Origin: Hyphomicrobiales bacterium
Lineage (GTDB): Bacteria; Pseudomonadota; Alphaproteobacteria; Rhizobiales; Beijerinckiaceae
DNA: 6,028 bases
Direction of reading: 5' to 3'
Assembly (NCBI GenBank): GCA_028865375.1
Contig: JAGWKJ010000157.1
Coordinates: 1 to 6,028 of the forward strand
Positions 1 to 6,028 of this stretch are shown piece after piece. The position numbers and the translations under genes were made by a program. Each line of letters opens with the position of its first letter. Position 1 is the first letter of the stretch. The notes beneath the pieces are model-generated. The model was not told where the DNA came from and ran no database searches. It was given only the letters and a program-made list of their open reading frames with translations.

Positions 1-1834
1 CGAGCTTGGTGGCGCCGCCGATCGTCTTGACGTCGATCCCGAACAGGTCCTGTAAATCCTTGCCGACATAGGCGTAGCGATGTTGCAGGGTCGCGGAAGC
101 GGCGACGCCGGGTAGGGCGGCGAGCTTCGCCATCGCGTCGCCCGCCGGCGCGGCCGTCGTGCCGGTCACGGCGACGTCGGCGCCGTTGGTGAGTTCGGCG
201 TCCACACGACCTTGGGCTTGATAGGTGGCGTTGAACAGCGAGGTCGAGACCGCGAACGCGACGGCGAGCGCGACCAGCGCCGCTCCGGCGGCAACCCGTC
301 GACGCCTGCGTGACAAGGTCGCCGCGGCCGGGGCCGCGACGGCGCCGGCGAACGGGCGGATGAGCCGCGTCAGCGCCGGAACGCCATGCCGCAACGCGGC
401 CGACGTCAGGCGCATCGCCAACAGCGCGCCGCCGAGCCAAAGCGCCAGCGGCGCGAGGAAGGCGACATAATCGACCGACGTAGCCGGCACGCCCTCCGGG
501 GCGAGCACGACCTGATAGCCGGTTCCCGCCGAACGCAGGAAGATGGCGGCGGCGAGCGCCAGCAGCGCGGCGTCAAGCCATAGGCGCTTCCAGATCGGCG
601 ATGCGCCGTCGTCGCGATGCCATGCGCGGCGTTCCGCGACGCCGCGGCCGGCGAGATCGCGCAAGGCTGGCACGAGCGCCGCCGCGGTCGCCGCGACGAA
701 GCCGCCGCCGCCGGCGAACAGAAGCGCCGAGGCCACGGAAGGGTCAGCCGGATCGGCGCCGAGGACGAAGCGCGCGATCAGCGCGCCCGCGGCCACGCCA
801 AGGACGGCGCCAAGCGCGGCCACGGTCGCGGCCTCGCCGGCGGCCGACGCCGCGATCCGCGTCGTCGAAGCGCCGCGCAGCGCGAGCAGCGCCTGTTCGC
901 GCGTGCGACGCGGGGAATCGGCGCGCGCCACCGAATTTGCGATCGCCAGCGCCAGCGCCACGCCCGGCAGGCCGAGGAACCACAGCAAGATATCGGCGAA
1001 CAGGGCGTCCTTGCGGATTGCGCCCAGCCGGGCGGCGAGATCGTCGCCGACCGTCGCGAGCCCCGCCGCGCGCAATTCGACGTTGTGCGACATCGCGGCC
1101 GCCGCGACATAGGCGGCGTCGGGCGCGACCGGCAGGGCCGCGCGGTCGAGCCGCGCATGGATCTGGTAGCGCGCGCCGCCGCCGGGCACGGCCGCGCCGG
1201 CTTCGAAATGCGCGCGCCAGGTCGCCATCGGCAGCAATGCGACGTTGTCGGGCGGCGCGGTCAGGGTCGGCCCCTTGGCGGGGCCGATGGCTTGGAACGT
1301 CGCGTCGATGTTGGGCAGGTCGACGACGCCATCGACCTTGACGTCGAAGGGCGCGCCGACGCGCGGCGTCACGGTCACGGTGTCGCCGACGCCGACGTGG
1401 AGGTTCGACGCCGTTTGCTGGAACAGGGCGACGCCGCCGGTCGTTCCTGCGAGCGTCCTGACCTGGCCGGGGAACTCGGTCGCATAGCCCGGGGGTAGGC
1501 CCAACGCCTGGCCGCCGCCGGTGACCTGCACCGTGTCGCCGGTCGCGCTGCGGAACGCGGCGACGTCGGCATAGCCGACCGATTGGGCGACTTTGACCGG
1601 GCCGGATTTAGGCAACGCGTCGCGGATCGCGGCGGCGTCGGCGCCCGGCGCGACTGCGACCTGCCAATCGACGGGCAGGGCGGACAGCGCCCGCGCGGTC
1701 ATCGATCGCGCGCTCGTCACGGCGTGAACGCCGACCGCGCCCATCAAGGCCGTCGCCGCGACGATGCCGATCGCCGCCAAGGCGGTCGCGCCGGGTCGCG
1801 CGGAAAGCGACGCCCGTATCCACGAGAGGATCAT
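1..1834 (-). CDS. FtsX/MacB-type ABC transporter permease, C-terminus cut off by window edge
   Basis: This is the membrane subunit of an FtsX-family ABC system, working with the dual ATPase encoded just upstream. The frame is open without a stop from the start to base 1, giving 611 visible residues. A short N-terminus leads into TM1 (about 16-36), then an extracytoplasmic domain (about 37-277) and an FtsX-like core of three helices (about 278-302, 329-355, 367-389). Two more helices follow (about 418-433 and 456-476), then TM7 (about 514-536), after which a second extracytoplasmic domain begins. This matches the duplicated family layout of two MacB-like periplasmic plus FtsX repeats, usually about 800-850 residues, so roughly the last 200 residues lie outside. 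Two in-frame ATGs compete: 1840 overlaps the ATPase stop as ATGA, whereas 1834 has an AAGGA motif 8 bases upstream. I chose 1834. Such permeases export lipoproteins, lipids or peptides, or act as mechanotransmitters; the substrate here is unknown. The family call is confident, the role is not. Confidence 0.88.
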   Translation of the reverse strand, partial: MILSWIRASLSARPGATALAAIGIVAATALMGAVGVHAVTSARSMTARALSALPVDWQVAVAPGADAAAIRDALPKSGPVKVAQSVGYADVAAFRSATGDTVQVTGGGQALGLPPGYATEFPGQVRTLAGTTGGVALFQQTASNLHVGVGDTVTVTPRVGAPFDVKVDGVVDLPNIDATFQAIGPAKGPTLTAPPDNVALLPMATWRAHFEAGAAVPGGGARYQIHARLDRAALPVAPDAAYVAAAAMSHNVELRAAGLATVGDDLAARLGAIRKDALFADILLWFLGLPGVALALAIANSVARADSPRRTREQALLALRGASTTRIAASAAGEAATVAALGAVLGVAAGALIARFVLGADPADPSVASALLFAGGGGFVAATAAALVPALRDLAGRGVAERRAWHRDDGASPIWKRLWLDAALLALAAAIFLRSAGTGYQVVLAPEGVPATSVDYVAFLAPLALWLGGALLAMRLTSAALRHGVPALTRLIRPFAGAVAAPAAATLSRRRRRVAAGAALVALAVAFAVSTSLFNATYQAQGRVDAELTNGADVAVTGTTAAPAGDAMAKLAALPGVAASATLQHRYAYVGKDLQDLFGIDVKTIGGATKL

Positions 1835-1836
1835 GA

Positions 1837-3237
1837 TCATTGTCCTTGAGGGAGTTCGGTCAGCCGGCCGGCGTCCATGCGCCAGACGCGGGACATCCGC
1901 GCCGCGACCGCCGGGTCGTGCGTCGCCACGACGAGCGCGCACGGCCAGCCGTCGAGCGTGCGCAGGAGCGCGTCGATCGTGCGCTCGCCGGTCGCCCTGT
2001 CGAGCTGGCCGGTCGGCTCGTCGGCGAGCAGCAACGTCGGCCGCGGCACGAGCGCGCGGGCAAGCGCGACGCGCTGCATCTGGCCGCCCGACATGCGGTC
2101 CGGCAGCTTGTCGAGGAGGTCGTCGACGCCGAACAATGCAAGCAAGTCGACGGCGGGGAGGGCGCCCCGCGTCGGGATACCGCCGAGTTCGACCGGAAGA
2201 TCCATGTTCTCCGCGACGTTCAGCGTCGGAACCAGCGACGGCGCTTGGAACGCGAATCCGATCTGGCGCGGCCGCAACGGCAGCGTGCCGTCGAGGCCGG
2301 GCCGGTCGAGCAGTCCCTCGGAGGCGTCCTCCAGCCCCGCGATCAGGTTCAGCAACGTCGATTTGCCGCCGCCCGACGGTCCGACCAGCGCGATGCGGTC
2401 GCCGACCCGGATCTCGAACCCGGCGTCCGCCACCGCAAGCGACGCCGCGCCGCGCGGGCCGAACGCCTTTCGCAATCCGGCCGCGCGAACGATGGTCGCG
2501 CCGCCCGCCGCCGGCGTCGCCCGCGGTCCGTATGCGACGGAAGCCGCCGCTTCGGCGTCGCCGAGACCCGCCTCGATCCTGCCGTCGCGGATGCGCGCGA
2601 CGCGCGTCGCCGCGCCGGCGACCGCGCCGCTGTGGGTCGCCACGAGGATGGCGCGGCCGCGCGACCGGTGACGGTCGAGCGTCGCCAGCACGAGCGCTTC
2701 GGTGGCGGCGTCGACCTCCGCGGTGGGTTCGTCGGCCACGATCAACGGCGGATCGCCGGCCAGCGCCACGGCGAGGCCCGCGCGCGCCGCCTCGCCGCCC
2801 GACAGGGTCGAGGGACGCGCGTCGGCGCGTGCGGTCATGCCGACGTCGGCGAGCGCCGTCGCGACCGCGTTCCGCACGTCGCGCTTGCCGCGCAGCCGCA
2901 GCTGCAACGCGACGTTTTCCGCGACCGTGTATTGCGCCAAGAGATTGCCGCTCTGGGCGAGGTAGCCTACGACGCGCGCGCGCAGGGCCGCGCGCTCCGA
3001 TTGCGGGCGGCGCGACATCCGTTCGCCCGCGACGTCGACGGAGCCGCCGTCGGGATCGTCCAGCCCGGCGACGCAAGCGAGGAAGGTCGACTTGCCGCTG
3101 CCCGACGGACCGACGAGCGCGACCGTCTCGCCGGGTCCGATCGTCAACGAGGCCCCGCGAAGGGCGCGGACCTCCGCGTCGTCGACGTGATGGAAGCGAT
3201 GCAAGTCGTCGGCGACGAGGATCGGAGTCAGCGCCAT
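1837..3237 (-). CDS. ABC transporter ATPase with two fused nucleotide-binding domains
   Basis: This cytoplasmic protein of 466 residues should power the adjacent FtsX-type permease. It contains two complete ABC ATPase domains in one chain. Domain 1 (about 1-224) has Walker A GPSGSGKST (43-51), Q-loop Q95, signature LSGGE (145-149), Walker B ending D169-E170, and H-loop H202. Domain 2 (about 248-466) has Walker A GPSGGGKST (286-294), Q-loop Q331, signature MSGGQ (382-386), Walker B ending D406-E407, and H-loop H440. The domains resemble the MacB/LolD/FtsE class, in which a single domain of about 220-250 residues is normal, so this is a tandem fusion. Downstream of the signature, domain 2 has the usual QxQRVALARAL-like stretch, whereas domain 1 reads EAARAGLAVAL, so the two halves have diverged. 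The start at 3237 overlaps the end of the secreted-protein gene by 10 bases and has GGGAG 8 bases upstream. No membrane segment is visible. The family is very sure; the exported substrate is unknown. Confidence 0.95.
   Translation of the reverse strand: MALTPILVADDLHRFHHVDDAEVRALRGASLTIGPGETVALVGPSGSGKSTFLACVAGLDDPDGGSVDVAGERMSRRPQSERAALRARVVGYLAQSGNLLAQYTVAENVALQLRLRGKRDVRNAVATALADVGMTARADARPSTLSGGEAARAGLAVALAGDPPLIVADEPTAEVDAATEALVLATLDRHRSRGRAILVATHSGAVAGAATRVARIRDGRIEAGLGDAEAAASVAYGPRATPAAGGATIVRAAGLRKAFGPRGAASLAVADAGFEIRVGDRIALVGPSGGGKSTLLNLIAGLEDASEGLLDRPGLDGTLPLRPRQIGFAFQAPSLVPTLNVAENMDLPVELGGIPTRGALPAVDLLALFGVDDLLDKLPDRMSGGQMQRVALARALVPRPTLLLADEPTGQLDRATGERTIDALLRTLDGWPCALVVATHDPAVAARMSRVWRMDAGRLTELPQGQ
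1843..1847 (-). promoter_or_regulatory. Ribosome binding site deciding the permease start
   Basis: AAGGA on the minus strand lies inside the last codons of the ATPase gene. It is only 2 bases from the ATG at 1840 but 8 bases from the ATG at 1834. The normal spacing therefore favours the second ATG (the protein begins MILSW rather than MIMILSW). Translation is probably coupled to that of the ATPase. Confidence 0.55.
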
Positions 3238-3788
3238 TGCAGCGACTCCCGCATCAGCTTCCATTGGTCGACGTTGTCCGCGCCGGCCGGCGCGGCGAAG
3301 GTCAGCGTCGCGCGCCTGCCGCCGCGCTGCACGAGAAAGCGCTCCTTCTCGAGGCGGATTCGCTTGCCGGTGACGGCGTCCGGCGCGGAATTCTCGCCGT
3401 AGACGATCTCGACCGCCGGGCCGGCAGGCAGTGCGACCGCGGCGACGCGCGAGATCGTCACCGCGCGGCCGGCCGCCACGAGCGCCTTGGCCTCGTCGGC
3501 TTTCACCGACGCGACCGTGGGGGCCGCCGACGCCGGGGCGACCGATATCGAAACCGTTCCGAACTTGTCGGCGAACGTCGCCGAGTCCTTCGCTTCGCGC
3601 CGCGACCAACCTTCGGGGACCTTCATCGCCACGCCGAACGGAGCCGCGAATTCCACGAAGACTTGGCTGTCGGGGATGTCGCCCGGCGGGTGCGTCTCGG
3701 GCGCGAGCGGCTTCTCCGCTTGGGCGGCTAGCGCGGGGGTCGCGACAAGCGTCAGCGCGAGCGCGGCGGCGATGGCGTTGCGGGTCAT
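3228..3788 (-). CDS. Small secreted protein of unknown function, first gene of the exporter block
   Basis: The product has 186 residues. Its N-terminus is a classic Sec signal peptide: MTRN, then a hydrophobic stretch (5-16) ending in ATPALA, with likely cleavage after A21 (or after A24, AQA). No lipobox cysteine is seen, so it should be a soluble periplasmic protein. The mature part opens with a segment of the type 'FGVAMKVPEGW' (51-61), has alternating beta-like stretches, and ends 'DNVDQWKLMRESLQW'. That pattern recalls small PsbP/DcrB-like (DUF1795-type) folds, but this is an impression from pattern only and no catalytic residues are evident. GGAG lies 5 bases before the ATG. Its last codons overlap the ATPase start by 10 bases, so it is co-translated with the exporter and may be a periplasmic partner, substrate-binding helper or stress protein. 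It directly follows the predicted regulator site and promoter. Confidence 0.85.
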   Translation of the reverse strand: MTRNAIAAALALTLVATPALAAQAEKPLAPETHPPGDIPDSQVFVEFAAPFGVAMKVPEGWSRREAKDSATFADKFGTVSISVAPASAAPTVASVKADEAKALVAAGRAVTISRVAAVALPAGPAVEIVYGENSAPDAVTGKRIRLEKERFLVQRGGRRATLTFAAPAGADNVDQWKLMRESLQWR

Positions 3789-3859
3789 GGGATCTCCGGG
3801 TTCGCGTCGACCGTGACGTCGATGCGGCGAGACCCTAGCCGCGCAGAATTAGGGGCGAA
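3789..3859. other. Only intergenic gap, separating the two gene blocks
   Basis: These 71 bases lie between the stop of the phosphatase gene and the start of the secreted-protein gene. They contain the proximal half of the direct-repeat operator, the candidate -10 element and the GGAG ribosome binding site at 3794-3797. I see no GC-rich hairpin followed by a T-run, so there is no evident intrinsic terminator after the phosphatase gene, and some read-through from the upstream block is possible. Confidence 0.7.
3832..3837 (-). promoter_or_regulatory. Possible -10 element of the exporter-block promoter
   Basis: TAGGGT on the minus strand keeps the T1, A2 and T6 of the sigma-70 -10 consensus and lies 8 bases downstream of the proximal repeat of the direct-repeat site. 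A -35 hexamer at 17-base spacing would fall inside that site and shows no TTGACA match. This is what an activator-dependent promoter with the regulator sitting over the -35 region would look like. The implied transcript start is near 3825, giving a leader of about 37 bases before the ATG at 3788. It is a weak match on its own and the assignment rests on position. Confidence 0.35.
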
Positions 3860-3863
3860 TTAG
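3846..3863 (-). promoter_or_regulatory. Direct-repeat operator, likely response-regulator box
   Basis: The minus strand reads CTAATTC-GCCC-CTAATTC, two identical 7-mers whose starts are 11 bases apart, one helical turn. Written as hexamers it is CTAATT-N5-CTAATT. PmrA/QseB/BasR-type OmpR-family regulators are known to bind two TTAA-containing hexamers separated by N5, so the layout matches although the bases differ slightly from the enterobacterial CTTAAT-type half-site. The AT-rich repeats stand out sharply in this GC-rich DNA. The distal copy contains the TAA stop of the phosphatase gene, and the proximal copy ends 57 bases before the ATG of the secreted-protein gene. A regulator with a QseB-like DNA-binding domain is encoded about 2 kb upstream. 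That it binds here is inference. Confidence 0.6.
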
Positions 3864-4474
3864 ACGCTCCGGCGACGGGCGCCGACGCGCGCGAGCGCGC
3901 CGTCCCAGATGCGCTCGCCGACGTCGGCGACGAGGTCGCGCACGGCCCGGCCCGGCCCCTGCGCGAAGACCGGCGCGCAGACGAGCGCGATCGCCGCCGC
4001 GCCCAGCACGTCGGCGGGGAAATGCGCGCCGAGAAACACGCGCGCCCATCCGATCGCCGCGCCCAGCGCGGTCAACGCCGCCGCCGGCCCGCGCCGGCCC
4101 GCGCTCCACAGCGCGAACGCCACCGCGAAAGCGAGCGTGGCATGGTCGCTCGGGAACGAATTGTCCGGCGCGTGATCGAGGAAGTTCGGCGACAGGCCGA
4201 GCATGAAGGGCCGCGCATGGACGAAAGCGGCGCCCGCGGCGGCGCCCGACGCGAGCGCGAGGACGCCGGACGCCGCGGCGCCGACGGCGGCGCGCCGTTG
4301 CGCGGTCCCTCCGGCGAGCCACAGCGCGACCAGCGCGACCGGCGTCGCGTAAATCGCCCAGTTCGCGAGCGCGCGCGCGAACGCGAGCGACGCCGGCGAC
4401 GGGGCCGTCCCCGCCGCGAGCGCGGCGAAAGCCGCGCGGTTCCAAGCCTCGAAGGTGGCCTGCATCGTGGTCAT
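3860..4474 (-). CDS. PAP2-family membrane phosphatase, probable undecaprenyl-diphosphate phosphatase (BcrC/YbjG type)
   Basis: This 204-residue polytopic membrane protein probably dephosphorylates a lipid pyrophosphate on the outer face of the inner membrane, recycling the C55 carrier for peptidoglycan and other envelope polymers. The PAP2 motifs are visible: motif 1 ends in HARPF (R88-P89), motif 2 is SFPSDH (106-111, catalytic-type H111), and motif 3 is R145-x5-H151-x3-D155. The run HAPDNSFPSDHATLAFA (101-117) is typical of BcrC/YbjG-like enzymes and sets it apart from other PAP2 branches. Hydrophobic segments lie at about 38-54, 63-84, 112-124, 130-144 and 155-170. The Lys that opens motif 1 in classical PAP2 enzymes is a Gly here (residue 81). 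The ATG at 4474 forms an ATGA overlap with the kinase stop, and GAGGAA lies 4 bases upstream. Alternatives are a lipid A phosphatase/phosphotransferase (LpxE/LpxT-like) or a PgpB-like enzyme. The superfamily is sure, the substrate likely but unproven. Confidence 0.9.
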   Translation of the reverse strand: MTTMQATFEAWNRAAFAALAAGTAPSPASLAFARALANWAIYATPVALVALWLAGGTAQRRAAVGAAASGVLALASGAAAGAAFVHARPFMLGLSPNFLDHAPDNSFPSDHATLAFAVAFALWSAGRRGPAAALTALGAAIGWARVFLGAHFPADVLGAAAIALVCAPVFAQGPGRAVRDLVADVGERIWDGALARVGARRRSV

Positions 4475-5802
4475 GTGGTTCCTCGGATGTCCGGCTGGAC
4501 GAGCGGCGCCCTCAGCGTCGCGACGAGGCCGGGACGATCGGGCCGGTTCGCCAGGTCGATCGACATGCCATGACGAGCCGCCGCGGCGGCGGCGATCGCC
4601 AAGCCAAGGCCCGCGCCGTCGCTCGCCCGACGCGAGCCGCGGCGAAAGCGCTCGAACAGCTGCGGCAATTCGGCCTCGGGCACGCCGGGACCTTCGTCGC
4701 GGACGGTCGCGGTCGCGACGCCTCCTTGGGCCGACAGCGACGCTTCGACCGCGCCGCCCGGCGGGCAATGCTTGACCGCGTTGTCGAGGAAATTGTCGAG
4801 GATCGCGCGCAGGTCTTCGACTTCCGCGCGCACGGGGGCCGCGTCGACCGCGTCGAGCGCGAGTTCGACGCCGCGCGCGTCGGCGACCGGCGTGGCGTCG
4901 GCTACCGCGGCGCGAATCGCTTCTGCGAGATCGACGGACGCCGCGCCCTTGCGACGCGGCGCGCCCTCGAGGCGCGCCAGACGCAGGAGCGAAGCCACGA
5001 GGCCGCTCGCTCGGGCGACGCCGCGCCGCAGGTCGGAGATCGCCGGCGCCGCGGAATCCGGCGATTCCGCCGCGAGATTGTCGACCTGGATCTGCAACGC
5101 GGCCAGCGGCGTCCGCAATTCGTGCGCCGCGTCGGCGACGAACCGGCGCTGCGCGCCGAGCGCTTCGCGCAGGCGGCCGGCCAACGCGTCCATCGCCGAG
5201 ACGAGCGGCGCGATCTCGCGGGGAACGCCGGCGCCGGCGAGCGGGGCGTCGTCTTCGAGGTCGCGCGCGCCGATCGCCGTCGCCACGCGACCCAGCCGTC
5301 GCGACAGGGCGGCGGCCCAGGCCAAGGACAGCGCCCACAAAAGCGGCAACGCGACCAGCAGCGGCACTGCCGCGGCCGCCGCGGTCTCGCGGGCGAGCTT
5401 GTCCCGCACGGCGACGCGTTGGGCCACCTGCACGGTGCGGCCGCTTCCTTCGGCGACGAACGCCCGCCAGCGCTCGCCCGCGGCGACGACCGTCGCGTAG
5501 CCGGGCGCGCCTAGGCGCGGAAGGCTCGGGCCGCCATCGGGCCCGCGGACCGGCGAACCGTCCGCCCGCCAAATCCAGACGGAGAGCGCGTCCTCGGAAT
5601 CCTGCGGATCGACTCCGTCGGGAGCGTCGCGCGCCCCGTCGACGCCGGAACCGGCGTTGAGCGCGACCTGGCGCAACTGGCCGTCGAGGAACGCGGCCGC
5701 CTCGCCGCGCGCGGCGAAATACACGATGCCGAGCGAAGCGGCGCCGACCGCCAACAGCAGCGTCGTGGCGCCTGCCAGCGCGGACGCGCGCAGCGACCTC
5801 AT
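4471..5802 (-). CDS. Sensor histidine kinase, QseC/PmrB-like
   Basis: This 443-residue inner-membrane kinase should autophosphorylate on His and pass the phosphate to the OmpR-type regulator encoded immediately upstream. Layout: TM1 about 8-31, a periplasmic sensor domain of about 110 residues (32-142), TM2 about 143-166, a HAMP-like linker (167-218), then the HisKA domain with H-box FVADAAHELRTPLAAL and phospho-acceptor H227. The HATPase domain has the N-box (N337, N341), G1 box DEGPG (369-373), F-box LFERFRRG (382-389) and G2 box GAGLGLAI (396-403). All catalytic boxes are intact. The sensor part has a Gly/Asp/Pro-rich stretch (52-70) and no residues that reveal the ligand. The ATG at 5802 was chosen because it forms ATGA with the regulator stop and has AAAGGA 8 bases upstream; an in-frame ATG at 5829 would extend it by 9 residues inside the regulator gene. 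It is co-transcribed with the phosphatase gene, which suggests envelope sensing. Confidence 0.95.
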   Translation of the reverse strand: MRSLRASALAGATTLLLAVGAASLGIVYFAARGEAAAFLDGQLRQVALNAGSGVDGARDAPDGVDPQDSEDALSVWIWRADGSPVRGPDGGPSLPRLGAPGYATVVAAGERWRAFVAEGSGRTVQVAQRVAVRDKLARETAAAAAVPLLVALPLLWALSLAWAAALSRRLGRVATAIGARDLEDDAPLAGAGVPREIAPLVSAMDALAGRLREALGAQRRFVADAAHELRTPLAALQIQVDNLAAESPDSAAPAISDLRRGVARASGLVASLLRLARLEGAPRRKGAASVDLAEAIRAAVADATPVADARGVELALDAVDAAPVRAEVEDLRAILDNFLDNAVKHCPPGGAVEASLSAQGGVATATVRDEGPGVPEAELPQLFERFRRGSRRASDGAGLGLAIAAAAAARHGMSIDLANRPDRPGLVATLRAPLVQPDIRGTT

Positions 5803-6028
5803 CGCGCCGGTCCTTTGGCCACCGTCCAACCGGCGCCGCGCACGTTGCGGATGACCTCGCGGCCGAACCGCTTGCGCAAGCCGTGGATCAGCACGTCGAC
5901 GGCGTTGCTCTCGACTTCCTCTCCCCAGCCGTAGATCCGCTCTTCCAGCGTCGCGCGCGACAGGATGACGCCCGGCGCGCCGACCAGCGCGCGCATCAGC
6001 GAGAATTCGCGCGCCGTGAGCGTCGCCG
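5799..6028 (-). CDS. OmpR/QseB-type response regulator, C-terminal part only
   Basis: About 75 C-terminal residues are visible; the rest, including the receiver domain with the phosphorylated Asp, lies beyond the right edge. The visible part is the winged-helix DNA-binding domain of the OmpR/PhoB family. It begins TLTAREFSLMRALV, continues through ERIYGWGEEVESNAVDVLIH, includes the recognition-helix region HGLRKRFG, and ends in the wing VIRNVRGAGWTVAKGPAR. The GWGEEVESNAV run is characteristic of the QseB/PmrA/TctD branch. An internal ATG at 5996 is only a Met codon within the domain, not a start. The stop overlaps the kinase start as ATGA. The gene presumably heads this operon, so its promoter is outside the window. 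The direct repeat at 3846-3863 is a candidate target. Confidence 0.93.
   Translation of the reverse strand, partial: ATLTAREFSLMRALVGAPGVILSRATLEERIYGWGEEVESNAVDVLIHGLRKRFGREVIRNVRGAGWTVAKGPAR

Noticed and set aside
617..1498. Plus-strand open frames opposite the permease gene
   Set aside because: The minus-strand frame is open through the whole region and encodes membrane helices and FtsX-like features, whereas the plus-strand translations are Arg/Gly/Asp-rich and featureless.
1764..3731. Long plus-strand open frame of about 655 codons
   Set aside because: Its translation is dominated by Arg, Ala, Pro and Gly with no domain or hydrophobic pattern, and it lies antisense to the ATPase and secreted-protein genes, whose motifs are unmistakable. 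GC-rich codon use creates such open antisense frames.
3805..3822. CGTCGA repeated at a 12-base period (also readable as a 5-base inverted repeat TCGAC...GTCGA) in the leader of the secreted-protein gene
   Set aside because: CGTCGA-like words are very common in this GC-rich sequence and the stem would be only 5 base pairs, so a specific operator or hairpin is not supported.
3832..3838. CTAGGGT as a possible third copy of the CTAATTC repeat
   Set aside because: It matches at only the first three bases and sits 14 bases rather than 11 from the proximal copy, out of phase. It fits better as a -10 element.
4570..5514. Plus-strand open frame of about 314 codons opposite the kinase gene
   Set aside because: It is antisense to a kinase with all catalytic boxes intact, and its own translation is low-complexity and Arg-rich.
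1..6028. Search for tRNA, rRNA, CRISPR arrays, insertion-sequence ends or other mobile-element signs
   Set aside because: None seen. Apart from the 71-base gap the window is filled by coding sequence, with no regularly spaced repeats, transposase-like protein or evident change in composition.

Overview
The window is a very GC-rich (by eye around 70 %) bacterial segment in which all recognisable genes lie on the minus strand and read from right to left. The QseC/PmrB-style histidine kinase, the OmpR-type regulator, the Sec-type secreted protein and the codon use suggest a high-GC Gram-negative bacterium, most likely a proteobacterium and perhaps an alphaproteobacterium. The species cannot be told from the sequence.

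In transcription order there are two gene blocks. Block 1 runs from the right edge to about 3860. It holds the C-terminal end of an OmpR/QseB-type response regulator (cut by the window edge), a complete QseC-like sensor histidine kinase, and a PAP2-type membrane phosphatase resembling the BcrC/YbjG undecaprenyl-diphosphate phosphatases. The three are joined by two ATGA stop/start overlaps, so they almost certainly form one operon. Block 2 runs from 3788 to the left edge. It holds a small secreted protein of unknown function, an ABC ATPase with two nucleotide-binding domains fused in one chain, and a large FtsX/MacB-type permease whose C-terminus is cut off by the window start. These three are also packed tightly: a 10-base overlap, then a start next to or overlapping the previous stop.

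The only real non-coding gap (3789-3859) separates the blocks. It carries a perfect 7-base direct repeat with an 11-base period (CTAATTC-GCCC-CTAATTC on the coding strand). The layout is that of a binding site for a PmrA/QseB-type response regulator, and a plausible -10 element follows it. The simplest reading is that the two-component system of block 1 drives the secreted protein and exporter of block 2.

Taken together the window looks like a self-contained envelope-stress or export module: sensor, regulator, lipid-carrier phosphatase, periplasmic protein and a two-polypeptide FtsX-family ABC system. The combination recalls bacitracin/antimicrobial-peptide resistance logic in Firmicutes (BceRS, BceAB and BcrC), built here from Gram-negative-type parts. 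The substrate and the signal cannot be read from the sequence. The plus strand contains long open frames, but they are Arg/Ala/Pro-rich shadows of these genes.
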